Below, one piece after another: positions 24,199 to 33,200 of a stretch of DNA of 64,000 bases (position 1 is its first letter; the number at the start of each line of letters is the position of its first letter). Made by a program: the position numbers and the translations under genes. The DNA is taken from the NCBI GenBank assembly GCA_900319385.1, contig ONOG01000009.1, forward strand, positions 18,463-82,462. The letters are read 5' to 3'. The notes under the pieces are model-generated. The model did not search any database and was not told where the DNA came from. It saw only the letters and a program-made list of their open reading frames with translations. This DNA is from an uncultured Prevotellaceae bacterium. GTDB taxonomy: Bacteria; Bacteroidota; Bacteroidia; Bacteroidales; Bacteroidaceae.

Positions 24199-24624
24199 AT
24201 GAATATGCACAAGATGGAAGAAATACTGCAACAGGGCTACGGGCTGGTGACGGTGCCGCGCTGCGACGACTCACGGGGGTCGCTCTGCTTTGCCGAGTGG
24301 CGCCACCTGCCGTTTGAGCCGAAGCGGGTGTTCTGGATTTTCGACGTACCCGCCGAAGCCCGTCGTGGCGGACACAGCCATGAAACCTGTGCCGAGGTGG
24401 TGTTTGCCGTGCAGGGCAGTTTCGACATGACGGTTGACACGGGAAAGCACCGCTGCACCTTCCACATGGATCGCCCCGACACGGGCATCTACATCGGACC
24501 TGGCACCTGGTGCGAACTGAGCGCATTCCAGCCTGGCACGGTATGCGTGGTCGTAGCTTCCGACTTGTACGACCCCGAGGGATATGTGAATGACTACGAG
24601 ACGTATAAATTGATGCACCAGTGA
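24199..24624 (+). CDS. FdtA/QdtA-type sugar 3,4-ketoisomerase (cupin)
   Basis: A 141-residue cupin. The family converts dTDP-4-keto-6-deoxyglucose to the 3-keto form on the way to 3-amino-3,6-dideoxysugars of O-antigen or S-layer glycans. The cupin metal/active-site region RRGGHSHETCAEVVFAVQGS and the later GIYIGPGTWCELSAFQPGTV fit the family. An aminotransferase two genes downstream completes the pathway. It overlaps the next gene by four bases. Whether the product is the Fuc3N or Qui3N epimer cannot be told. Confidence 0.85.
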   Translation: MNMHKMEEILQQGYGLVTVPRCDDSRGSLCFAEWRHLPFEPKRVFWIFDVPAEARRGGHSHETCAEVVFAVQGSFDMTVDTGKHRCTFHMDRPDTGIYIGPGTWCELSAFQPGTVCVVVASDLYDPEGYVNDYETYKLMHQ

Positions 24625-25613
24625 GAATCCTCAGTTACAGTAGCGAGATGGAGACGCAGTGGAATACACTCGTCGAGAAGTCGAAGAACGGAACGTTTCT
24701 CTTCGATCGCCGTTTCATGGACTACCATGCCGACCGCTTCACCGACTGCTCCGTCGTCTTTCTTGACGACAAGCGAAAAACTATTGTCGGAGCGTTGCCC
24801 GCTAACTGGTGTAGCAGCGAACAGACGGTCTATAGCCATCAAGGTCTAACCTACGGAGGTCTGATATTACTCCCTGGCTGCACAACGACCGATGTCATGC
24901 AGATGTTCGATCTGGCTTGTACCCACTATCGTCATCAACTGGGGGCCAAGACCATCGTCTATAAACCAGTTCCCTACATCTACAACCGTTACCCTGCCGA
25001 CGAACCACTCTACGCCCTCTTCCGCCACGATGCACGATTGACGGCTCGCTCTATATCGACTACCATTTCGCTCGATGCACCACTGCCCATGCAGCAGTTG
25101 CGCCACCGACTGGTGAACAAAGCACTGCGCCACCAGCTCAGCGTCACCGCCGCCACCAGCACCGAAGACCTCCAGCAGTTTTGGGACGCACTCAACACGT
25201 CGCTCCTACAGCATCACGGCGTTCGGCCCGTGCATTCCATGCACGAGATGCAGTTGCTCATGGCCCGTTTCCCCAACCACATCCAGCTCTATGTAACAAA
25301 GAATCCCGATGCCAAACTCCTGGCAGGCGTATGGATACTGCATTGCGGCCCTGTAGCCCATCTGCAATACATCACCACCACCGAGGAAGGACGCCAGTGT
25401 GGAGCCCTTGACCTGCTCATTGCAACACTGACAGAAAAGCTACGAGTAAGCTACCAGACTTCAGAAATGAGCCAACCTATGCAACACCGCTACCTTGACT
25501 TTGGCATCTCGACCGAACGCCAGGGGCATTATCTCAACGAAGGCCTCATCTTCCAGAAAGAAGGTTTCGGCGGTCGTGGGGTGTGCTACGACACTTACGA
25601 ACTGAACATTTAA
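24621..25613 (+). CDS. GNAT/FemAB-like acyltransferase of the amino-sugar cluster
   Basis: A 330-residue protein starting with GTG at 24621, which overlaps the preceding stop (GTGA). An ATG at 24648 is a fallback. The fold looks like a tandem GNAT/FemAB: TFLFDRRFMDYHADRFTDCS is a typical FemAB-like opening, with ISTERQGHYLNEGLIFQKEGFGGR near the C-terminus. Its place between ketoisomerase and aminotransferase genes suggests it acylates the amino-sugar nucleotide or transfers an acyl group to the sugar (inference). In classical fdt clusters this role belongs to a hexapeptide-type transferase, so this would be a non-homologous replacement. Confidence 0.65.
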   Translation: MRILSYSSEMETQWNTLVEKSKNGTFLFDRRFMDYHADRFTDCSVVFLDDKRKTIVGALPANWCSSEQTVYSHQGLTYGGLILLPGCTTTDVMQMFDLACTHYRHQLGAKTIVYKPVPYIYNRYPADEPLYALFRHDARLTARSISTTISLDAPLPMQQLRHRLVNKALRHQLSVTAATSTEDLQQFWDALNTSLLQHHGVRPVHSMHEMQLLMARFPNHIQLYVTKNPDAKLLAGVWILHCGPVAHLQYITTTEEGRQCGALDLLIATLTEKLRVSYQTSEMSQPMQHRYLDFGISTERQGHYLNEGLIFQKEGFGGRGVCYDTYELNI

Positions 25614-25615
25614 AA

Positions 25616-26746
25616 ATGAAAAATGCGCTGACGATGATTAAATACTTTGACCTCCAGCGTCTGAATGAACAGACTGACGGATGGCAGCAGGCTGCCGGCA
25701 ACGTACTGCAGAGCGGGTGGTACCTGCAAGGTGAACAGACGAAACGCTTCGAACAGGCCTACGCACAGTACATCGGTACACGTCACTGCATCGGATGCGG
25801 AAACGGACTCGATGCACTCACGCTCATCCTTCGGGCCTACATCGAATTGGGACGCCTCCACCCCGGCGACGAAGTCATCGTCCCTGCCAACACCTATATC
25901 GCCACCATTCTGGCAGTGACCGAGAACCGTCTCACCCCTGTCCTCGTCGAACCCGACCCCGACACGCTCCAGATTGACGACCACCTGCTGCAGCAATCCA
26001 TCACGCCCCGCACCCGTGCCATCATGCTCGTCCATCTGTACGGACGGTGCGCCATGACCGAACTGATAGCCGATCTCTGCCGCCGAAACCATCTGCTGCT
26101 CATCGAAGACAATGCCCAGGCACACGGCTGCCACTACACCCTGCCCGACGGCACGACCCTACGCACAGGCAGCCTCGGCGACGCAGCCGGCCATAGCTTC
26201 TACCCCACCAAAAACCTCGGAGCGATGGGCGATGCCGGAGCCGTCACAACCAACGACGACGACCTGGCTGCCATGGTACGCTCGCTCGGCAACTACGGAA
26301 GCAGCCGCAAGTACGTATTCCCCTATCAAGGCCGCAACAGCCGCATCGACGAAGTGCAAGCTGCCATCCTGCTCGCCAAACTGCCCCAGCTCGATGCCCA
26401 CAACGAGCGTCGTCGCCAAATAGCAGCCCATTACTACGCACACATTCAGAATCCCCACCTCCGTCTGCCCCAAAGCGACCGCGACTGCGTGTGGCACATC
26501 TTCCCCCTCTTCTCACCTCATCGCGACCGTCTGCAGGCATATCTACGCGAACAGGGCATCGAGACACAGATTCACTACCCCATCCCTCCCCACCGCCAAC
26601 AGTGCTATGCAGGGCTGTGGCCAGAGCTGTCACTACCCGTCACCGAGCGGCTCGCAGCCGAAGAGCTGAGCCTGCCCTGCCACCCAGCGTTGACCGATGC
26701 CGAGGTCGAACAAGTGGTCTGTGCCGTCAACCGCTTTCAGCCCTGA
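25616..26746 (+). CDS. DegT/DnrJ/EryC1 sugar aminotransferase (FdtB/QdtB type)
   Basis: A 376-residue PLP enzyme that converts a 3-keto sugar nucleotide to the 3-amino sugar using glutamate. The fold-type I aminotransferase motifs are clear: GCGNGLDALTLILRAY, MLVHLYGRCAMTELIADLC, IEDNAQAHG and the PLP lysine K199 in SFYPTKNLGAMGDAGAV. The ATG at 25616 is used because it lies just after the previous stop; an in-frame ATG at 25583 would overlap the upstream gene. It ends the three-gene operon, before a strong terminator. Confidence 0.9.
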   Translation: MKNALTMIKYFDLQRLNEQTDGWQQAAGNVLQSGWYLQGEQTKRFEQAYAQYIGTRHCIGCGNGLDALTLILRAYIELGRLHPGDEVIVPANTYIATILAVTENRLTPVLVEPDPDTLQIDDHLLQQSITPRTRAIMLVHLYGRCAMTELIADLCRRNHLLLIEDNAQAHGCHYTLPDGTTLRTGSLGDAAGHSFYPTKNLGAMGDAGAVTTNDDDLAAMVRSLGNYGSSRKYVFPYQGRNSRIDEVQAAILLAKLPQLDAHNERRRQIAAHYYAHIQNPHLRLPQSDRDCVWHIFPLFSPHRDRLQAYLREQGIETQIHYPIPPHRQQCYAGLWPELSLPVTERLAAEELSLPCHPALTDAEVEQVVCAVNRFQP

Positions 26747-26792
26747 CAACGATTCGATGGATAATACCTATGGTAAATCATCTCAAGACACA

Positions 26793-26834
26793 CAAGAGGC
26801 CTCTTCCCTACTATACCGTGGAAGAGGCCTCTTG
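26793..26834. terminator. Bidirectional terminator hairpin
   Basis: CAAGAGGCCTCTTCC (26793-26807) and GGAAGAGGCCTCTTG (26820-26834) form a perfect 15-bp stem with a 12-nt loop between convergent genes. Confidence 0.85.
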
Positions 26835-26853
26835 GTTAAGACATGAGTCCGTG

Positions 26854-28206
26854 TCACTTCAGCGTCCGAACGAGGAAGTCGGAAGCCAGACGCATGGCGT
26901 GGTAGAGGTTCTGCGTGAAACCATGGTCCTGACCATCGAGTTCGTAGTATTCTGAACCCTCCCATAGCTGATGGTAGCGCAGACCGTAGGTGTAGGGAGC
27001 GATGCGGTCGGCGGTGCCGTGGATGATGGCAGCAGGACCGTGGTAGTGGGCTGCGGTTTCGTAGATGGGCAGACGGAAGGCAGTCTTGAGATACTCTTGG
27101 CCTAAGCACAGACGACCGCCAAACAGCGGAAGGGACTCTGGCGGGTTGAGCGGGTCGAACGACTGGCCGAAGATGGTGCCACGGATGCAGTCGTCGCGCA
27201 GCGTGGCGGCTGGTGCCAACAGCACGACACAGCTCAGCGGCGATGCCTCCCCTTCCCCAGCCTCCTCGCTCAGTTGACCTGCGAGCATCGAACTGACGAC
27301 ACCTCCCATCGAGTGACCCACAATGCCGATGCGGCTGACGTAGCGCAGGTCGCGTACGTATTCATAAACCCTGTGAGCATCGGCTATTTCATTGGGGACC
27401 GTCATTTGCTGAAACTCACCCTCGCTCTGTCCGTGTCCGTTGAAGTCGAAACGGATGCTGGCGATGCCGTGGCGGCAAAGCGAATCAGCGATGAGGTCGA
27501 ACATCAGTACTTCCTTGCTGCCTCCGAATCCGTGGCAGAGAATGACCATCGGACACTGCTGGCCAGGCTGCAAGTCGGGGCGTTGGATGAGAGCCGAAAG
27601 ACGGCCATGATGCCCGTCAATGTTCACATTCTCCCGAACCGAACGCAGCTCAAATGTATCGAGAATCCGTTCGTAGAGCGTCTTTTCCAGTTTGTCGCTG
27701 AGGACGGTCGAGAGAACAACTTTGCCGTCGGGATCGAGCAGCACCATCGACGGAATCCACTTGACACCGTAGTCGGCAGCCACCTGAGATTCGCGCATCG
27801 GCTTGAGATCGCCCAACTGAGTGTAGCGGATACCATACTTGTCGATGGCACGTAGCCAAGCGTCTTTGTCGGTATCGAACGACACGCCGACGAACTCGAC
27901 GCCGCTGGGCGCAAAGCGTTCGTACATGCGCTGCAAGTTGGGAAGGTCGCGACGGCAATCGGGACACCACGAGGCCCAGAAGTCGAGCACGGTGTAGTGT
28001 CCTTTCGAGAGTTTGCTAAGCGTCAGCTTCTTGCCATTCGGGGTGCGGAGAGTGAAGTCGGGCGCCGCAGTGCCCTGCTCGACGAGTTCGGTGGCGTACT
28101 TTGCATCGAGATCGTGCAGCATCTGGGCAGAAGCAGGGAAACACAAGACGAAGGCAGCTGTGAAGGCCGCAACGATAGGGCGGCAAAGGAAACATGGAAA
28201 AGACAT
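26854..28206 (-). CDS. Exported thioredoxin-like / alpha-beta hydrolase fusion
   Basis: A 450-residue protein with a Sec signal peptide (AAFTAAFVLCFPASAQ, ending near residue 28). Residues ~40-175 form a TlpA-like redoxin domain with the active site WASWCPDCRRDL (CPDC near residue 82). Residues ~195-450 form an alpha/beta hydrolase with an oxyanion region CHGFGGSKE, the nucleophile elbow GHSMGG (Ser near 297), a late aspartate in GTADRIAPY and a histidine in DGQDHGF. It resembles acyl/feruloyl esterases. Such a fusion is uncommon; the substrate is unknown. A 12-residue GC-rich insert (EEAGEGEASPLS, 27231-27275 region) is bounded by direct repeats CTGAGC. Confidence 0.85.
   Translation of the reverse strand: MSFPCFLCRPIVAAFTAAFVLCFPASAQMLHDLDAKYATELVEQGTAAPDFTLRTPNGKKLTLSKLSKGHYTVLDFWASWCPDCRRDLPNLQRMYERFAPSGVEFVGVSFDTDKDAWLRAIDKYGIRYTQLGDLKPMRESQVAADYGVKWIPSMVLLDPDGKVVLSTVLSDKLEKTLYERILDTFELRSVRENVNIDGHHGRLSALIQRPDLQPGQQCPMVILCHGFGGSKEVLMFDLIADSLCRHGIASIRFDFNGHGQSEGEFQQMTVPNEIADAHRVYEYVRDLRYVSRIGIVGHSMGGVVSSMLAGQLSEEAGEGEASPLSCVVLLAPAATLRDDCIRGTIFGQSFDPLNPPESLPLFGGRLCLGQEYLKTAFRLPIYETAAHYHGPAAIIHGTADRIAPYTYGLRYHQLWEGSEYYELDGQDHGFTQNLYHAMRLASDFLVRTLK
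27234..27275. repeat. GC-rich element inserted in the hydrolase domain
   Basis: On the minus strand a 36-bp insert (12 codons) is bounded by CTGAGC on both sides. It contains the GAGGAGGCTGGGGAAGGGG core of the CCTCCCC family. Removing it leaves Gln-Leu-Ser-Cys-Val-Val. Confidence 0.65.
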
Positions 28207-28241
28207 TTCTTTAAAATAAAAATAAAAAAATTAAAAATTAA

Positions 28242-28424
28242 AGTTTCGGATGAATCAAAAACCACGAATTTCTCGAATGACACGAATAATCCTTTCTTTG
28301 TGTATGCTAATTCGTGTCATTTTTTATTGCAATTACTCGAATTTTTCCACTTGTATAGGCCCAAAAAGTAGGGATAATTCGTGTCATTCGAGAAATTCGT
28401 GGTTATCCTTGACTTCCGAAAGTT
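28242..28424. repeat. Large inverted repeat of CACGAATGA units between rarA and the fusion gene
   Basis: Arms of about 33 bp (28260-28292 and 28372-28404) are complementary with one indel, and outer TTTCGGA/TCCGAAA bits extend the pairing. The loop is ~80 bp. The whole block is flanked by ATTAAAAATTA-type repeats. It fills the 285-bp gap in which no gene is visible. CACGAATGA units recur at 42808-42875. Confidence 0.75.
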
Positions 28425-28448
28425 CTGTTAAAAATTAAAAATTAACTG

Positions 28449-28490
28449 ACCCCTTCCCTTGGGGTGGGTATGGGGAGGGGTCTGGAGGGG
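28449..28490. repeat. GC-rich palindromic element just after rarA
   Basis: Its core pairs CCCCTTCCCTTGGGG with CCCATACCCC/GGGGTCTGGAGGGG units and it ends two bases from the rarA stop. It belongs to the CCTCCCC family. Confidence 0.6.
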
Positions 28491-28491
28491 C

Positions 28492-29826
28492 TTAGGAAGT
28501 GGGGCCAAACCGCTCGCCCCAGCACTGCTTCATGCGTTCCCACAGGCGTGCCTCGGCAGGGGTATGGGGCTGAGGATGCCAGAAGCGGGCGTCCTGAGCA
28601 TCGTCGGGCAGGAACTGCTGCTGGACGAAGTGGTCGGGATAGTCGTGGGCATACCTGTAGCCGTCGCTATAGCCGAGGTCCTTCATCAGCGACGTCGGTG
28701 CATTGCGCAAGTGGAGCGGCACAGGCAAGTCGCCCGTCTGCCGCACGTAGGCCAGAGCCGCGTCGATGCCCATATAGGCCGAGTTGCTCTTGGGAGAGGT
28801 CGCCACATAGACAGCCGCCTCAGCCAGGGGAATCCGTCCCTCGGGCATACCGATTTTCTGCACCGTGTCGAAGCAGGCGTTGGCCAGGAGCAGGGCGTTG
28901 GGATTCGCCAGCCCCACATCCTCTGCCGCACAGATGACGATGCGACGGGCGATGAACACGGGATCCTCGCCAGCCTCAATCATACGAGCCAGATAGTAGA
29001 GGGCAGCGTCGGGGTCGCTGCCGCGCATACTCTTGATGAAAGCCGAGATGATGTCGTAGTGCATCTCGCCATCCTTGTCGTACGCCAGAAAACCACCCCC
29101 GTTCCCTCCCGATGAGGGGTGACTCAGGCAGTCTTCCACCCACTTGTCGGTAATCACATATTCTTCCGTCCCGTCCCCATGTTCTTGACTGGGGTCGGGC
29201 GAAGAGGTCACCAGTTCGAGGATGTTGAGCAGCTTGCGGGCATCGCCACCGCTCTGACGGAGCAGAGCCCCGTACTCGGCAATGCGGATATGCTTCTTTT
29301 TCAGTTCAACATCCTGAGCAATCGCACGGTCGAGCAGGTGCAGCAGGTCGTCCTTCCCGAGCGAGTTGAGCACATAGACCTGGCAACGGCTGAGCAGCGG
29401 ACGGATGACCTCGAACGAAGGATTCTCCGTCGTCGCTCCGATGAGCGTAATCGTGCCATGCTCCACGGCGCCCAGCAGCGAGTCCTGCTGCGACTTCGAG
29501 AAACGGTGTATTTCGTCGATGAAAAGAATCGGATTGCCGTTCTTGGCAAAGAGACCAGCCTGCATCTTCGCCCGTTCGATCACCTCGCGCACCTCCTTCA
29601 CCCCGCTCGTCACCGCCGACAGCGTGAAGAAGGGCACCTCCAGCGTGCGGGCAATGATGTTTGCCAGCGTCGTCTTCCCCACCCCGGGCGGCCCCCACAG
29701 GATGAACGAAGCGACGCGGCGCTGCTCAATCATGCGCCGAATCACAGCCCCCTCGCCCACGAGGTGCTGCTGCCCGATGTAGTCGTCCAAAGTCTGCGGA
29801 CGCATTCTTTCTGCTAATGGTTGCAT
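28492..29826 (-). CDS. rarA: Replication-associated recombination protein A (RarA/MgsA)
   Basis: A 444-residue AAA+ ATPase acting at stalled replication forks. The N-terminus MQPLAERMRPQTLDDYIGQQ and the P-loop GPPGVGKTTLAN are typical, as are Walker B FIDEIHRFSKSQQD and sensor 1 IGATTENPSFE. The C-terminal oligomerisation domain (KSMRGSDPDAALYYLARMIEAGE) is intact. Between the AAA+ lid and that domain are two Gly/Ser/Pro-rich stretches (SSPDPSQEHGDG and LSHPSSGGNGGG) that look like translated GC-rich repeat elements. It starts about 110 bases downstream of a good promoter, the gap being filled by an AAAAGTG-type array. Confidence 0.95.
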   Translation of the reverse strand: MQPLAERMRPQTLDDYIGQQHLVGEGAVIRRMIEQRRVASFILWGPPGVGKTTLANIIARTLEVPFFTLSAVTSGVKEVREVIERAKMQAGLFAKNGNPILFIDEIHRFSKSQQDSLLGAVEHGTITLIGATTENPSFEVIRPLLSRCQVYVLNSLGKDDLLHLLDRAIAQDVELKKKHIRIAEYGALLRQSGGDARKLLNILELVTSSPDPSQEHGDGTEEYVITDKWVEDCLSHPSSGGNGGGFLAYDKDGEMHYDIISAFIKSMRGSDPDAALYYLARMIEAGEDPVFIARRIVICAAEDVGLANPNALLLANACFDTVQKIGMPEGRIPLAEAAVYVATSPKSNSAYMGIDAALAYVRQTGDLPVPLHLRNAPTSLMKDLGYSDGYRYAHDYPDHFVQQQFLPDDAQDARFWHPQPHTPAEARLWERMKQCWGERFGPTS

Positions 29827-29833
29827 AGAAAAA

Positions 29834-29921
29834 AAGTGAAAAGTGAAAAATTAAAAGTGAAAAATTAAAAGTGAAAAATTAAAAGTGAAAAATTAAAAGT
29901 GAAAAATTAAAAATTAAAAAT
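29834..29921. repeat. GTGAAAAATTAAAA array upstream of rarA
   Basis: About six near-identical copies of a ~15-bp unit (AAAAGTGAAAAATTA) form the transcribed leader of rarA. Confidence 0.9.
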
Positions 29922-29934
29922 TCAGAACCGACAT

Positions 29935-29943
29935 GCAAAGTTA
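29935..29943 (-). promoter_or_regulatory. -7 promoter box for rarA
   Basis: The minus strand reads TAACTTTGC, an exact match to the Bacteroidetes -7 consensus. The plus-strand region 29950-30250 between this and the addA promoter shows no gene and no recognised element. Confidence 0.65.
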
Positions 29944-30254
29944 TCAAAAAAAGTTCTTCAACCCAAAAGAAAGCGGCAAAAGTTCGGTTAACACCCCTCG
30001 TTTGCCCGCCACGGCAAAGCACAAACAAGTTTACTTCTGCCCATTTCGCCGAACGCCCCCTTCGCCTGGCAAGCAGGGGTCGCGTCCGGACGGCACAAAA
30101 ACAGTTCGGTTTCAGGGATGATCGTGCATCTATCATAGAATTCTGATGACCCTCTGATGGGAAATCCGTGCGCGGGGCGAGGTGGGCTGCGAAACTGTTC
30201 TCTTTTCCATCAAAAAAAAGGCGGAACGATGACGGCGGTGTGGAAAACAATTTG

Positions 30255-30263
30255 TATATTTGC
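30255..30263 (+). promoter_or_regulatory. -7 promoter box for addA-addB
   Basis: TATATTTGC is an exact consensus match. Transcription would start near 30270, which rules out the in-frame ATG at 30260 and supports a start at 30296 or later. Confidence 0.65.
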
Positions 30264-30295
30264 AAATCTCTTTACAGGATTACACTCGGCTCATC

Positions 30296-33200
30296 ATGAC
30301 GAACTCTGGTATGGCTTCACGGCCCCTAATGATTTACAAGGCTTCGGCTGGCAGCGGAAAGACGTTCCGACTGGCGGTCGAATATATCAAACTGCTGATC
30401 GAGAACCCCAAGTCGTATGGCAACATCCTGGCTGTGACTTTCACCAATAAGGCGACGGCGGAGATGAAACTGCGCATCCTCAGCCAGCTGTACGGCATCG
30501 GGCACGACTTGCGTTCGAGCGACGGCTATCTCAAGGCTATCCAGGCGGACGAGCGCATCGGCAGCCTGAACCTGAGCGACGAGGAGTTGCGGCGACGTGC
30601 GGGCGTGGCTCTGTCGCTGATGATGCACGACTACAGCCGTTTCCGCATCGAGACGATCGACAGCTTTTTCCAGGGCATCATGCGGCAACTGGCTCACGAG
30701 TTGCGGCTGACGAACAACTTGCGCGTCGATCTGAACAACGGGGAGGTGCTGGAGGAGGCCGTGAAAGAACTGTTCAACTCGCTGGCCGACGACAAGGAAC
30801 TGCTACAGTCGGTGCTCCGGCTGGTGGAGGAGAAGATGGACGACGGCAAGAACTGGAACATGACCAGGGAGGTGATAGAATTCGGTATGAACATCTTCAA
30901 CGAGAAGTTCCTCACCAACAAGCACCAGGGGCGTATCACCACGCGTGAGGATGTGGAGCAGTTCAAGATTGAAATCTACCGTTGCAAAACAGCCACGCTG
31001 CAGCAGTTGCAACAGTTGGGACGGGAATTCCTCGCTGTGTGCAGCCGCGAAGGCATAGACGCCAGCTGGCTGAGAGGTGGTCGCGGCAACAGCGGCATCT
31101 ATCCGTTCTTCGAAAAGACGGCTGCCGAGAACGGCTTGCCAAATATTTCCACCTCCATCCGCAGTTTCCTGGAATCTGCCTCGGCATGGCCTTCACCGAA
31201 GCATCCCGAGGTGGAGCCTGTGGCCGAGGGCGTCCTGCTGCCCTTGCTCCGACAGGTGGTTGACCTGCGCTACCGGCTCAACACCATCGAGTGCACTCGT
31301 ACGCACATCGGCCAGCTCATGCTCATCAATACGATTGACGCGAAGGTGCGTCAACTGAACACCGAGGAGAACCGTTTCCTGCTGGCCGACACGGCTTACA
31401 TCCTTTGGCGGCTCATCAAGGGACAAGATATTCCATTCATCTACGAAAAGGCGGGTGTACGTTTCACTCACATCATGATTGACGAGTTTCAGGACACGTC
31501 GGCCCTGCAATGGCGGATTTTCGTTCCGCTGCTGCTCAACAGTATGGCTACGAGCAGCCGCTGCCTCATCGTGGGCGACGTGAAGCAAAGCATCTACCGC
31601 TGGCGAAACGGCGACTGGGAAATCCTGAACGGCATCGAGCATGACGAACTATTCGGACCGCTCGTCGAAAGCAGGGCGATGAAGGACAACTTCCGAAGCA
31701 GCGAACGGGTCGTCCGTTTCAACAACGAGTTTTTCAGCAATGCCGCCCTCGCCCTGCAGGATCTCTACAGGCAGAACACGGGTGCGGCGACGACCCTCAT
31801 TGCTGATGCCTACCAAGATGTAGAGCAGCACCATCGCCCCGAAAACGAGGGCAAAGGTTACGTGCACGTAGAGTTCATCGACAAACCTGACGAGGGCGAA
31901 GCACCCGTCGACCCCATGCTTCAACGCATTGTCGAGAATGTACGGACGCTGCGCGAACATGGTGTGCAGCCGCGCGACATCTGCATCCTCGTACGAACGA
32001 GGAATGAGATTCCCGACATCTGCGCCACTTTTGCCGAACAGATGCCCGACATCAGCATCGTCAGCGACGAGGCGTTCCGCCTCGACAGTTCGCCAGCCGT
32101 CAACTTCATCATCCTCTGCCTGCGACTGATCGACGATCCTCAGAACCGTTTCCTGCTCGCGATGCTCGTACAGCAGTACGAGTTAAAAGTGAAAAGTGAA
32201 AAGTCAAAAGTGAATAGTGAAAAGTTAAAAGTTAAAATGCCTGACGGATGCAGGGCTGCTGCGGAGGATACCGACTCGCTCTTCCTGCTCGACGAGGTGC
32301 AACTGCGTCAACGGCTGCCCGAAGCCTTTGTCCAAGCAGAGGACTCACTGCCCATGGTGCCGCTCTACGAACTGACTGAACAGATATATGATATGTTCTC
32401 GCTTCAGGAAATTGCAGGTCAGGACTCTTACCTTTTCAGTTTCTTCGACCAGCTGATGCTGTACCTCGCCGACCGTCCTTCCGACCTCGAACGCTTCCTC
32501 CAATATTGGGACGAAAAGTTGAGCGGTGTCACCATTCCCATAGGCGAAATCGAGGGCATCCGCATTCTCAGCATTCACAAGTCCAAGGGTTTGGAGTTCG
32601 GCAGCGTCATCATGCCCTGCGACTGGCGCTTCGTCGTGAGAGGACACAATCCGCTCATGTGGTGCCAGCCCACCACTGCCCCCTTCAACCACATCGACCT
32701 CCTGCCCATCGACATGAATGGTCAGAGCCGCGACTCTTACTTTACGGAAGACTACAAAGAGGAAAAACTGAAGACCTATGTCGATAACCTCAACCTCATG
32801 TACGTGGCATTCACACGTGCCAAGGACAACCTCATCATCCTGGCCGATCGGTATTCTACGCCCAAAGACAGGTCGGACAAGTCGGACAGTTCCAACGAGC
32901 AGGCCAACTATGTGCTCGACGTCAGTCTGCCCCGCCTGCTGATGACCGACGAAGGCGATGGAAAGAGTTTCAGCTGGGGAGACGTTGTGCCAAGCAAGGA
33001 ATCCCTCTTGACGGAACCCACAAAAGATGGCGGCCTGTCCGCTGCTGCCGACCCGCCCAACGTGCTCACCGTCCATCCCAAACCCGAACCTACGCACTTC
33101 GTCACCCAGCACGTCGAAGCGACGTTCCGCCAGTCGAACCGTGCCACAGAGTTTGCCCAGGGCGATGACGATGAGGAGGTCAATGCACAGCGCCGCTACG

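Noticed and set aside
29834..29921. CRISPR array
   Set aside because: The ~15-bp units are contiguous, without unique spacers, and no cas genes are present.
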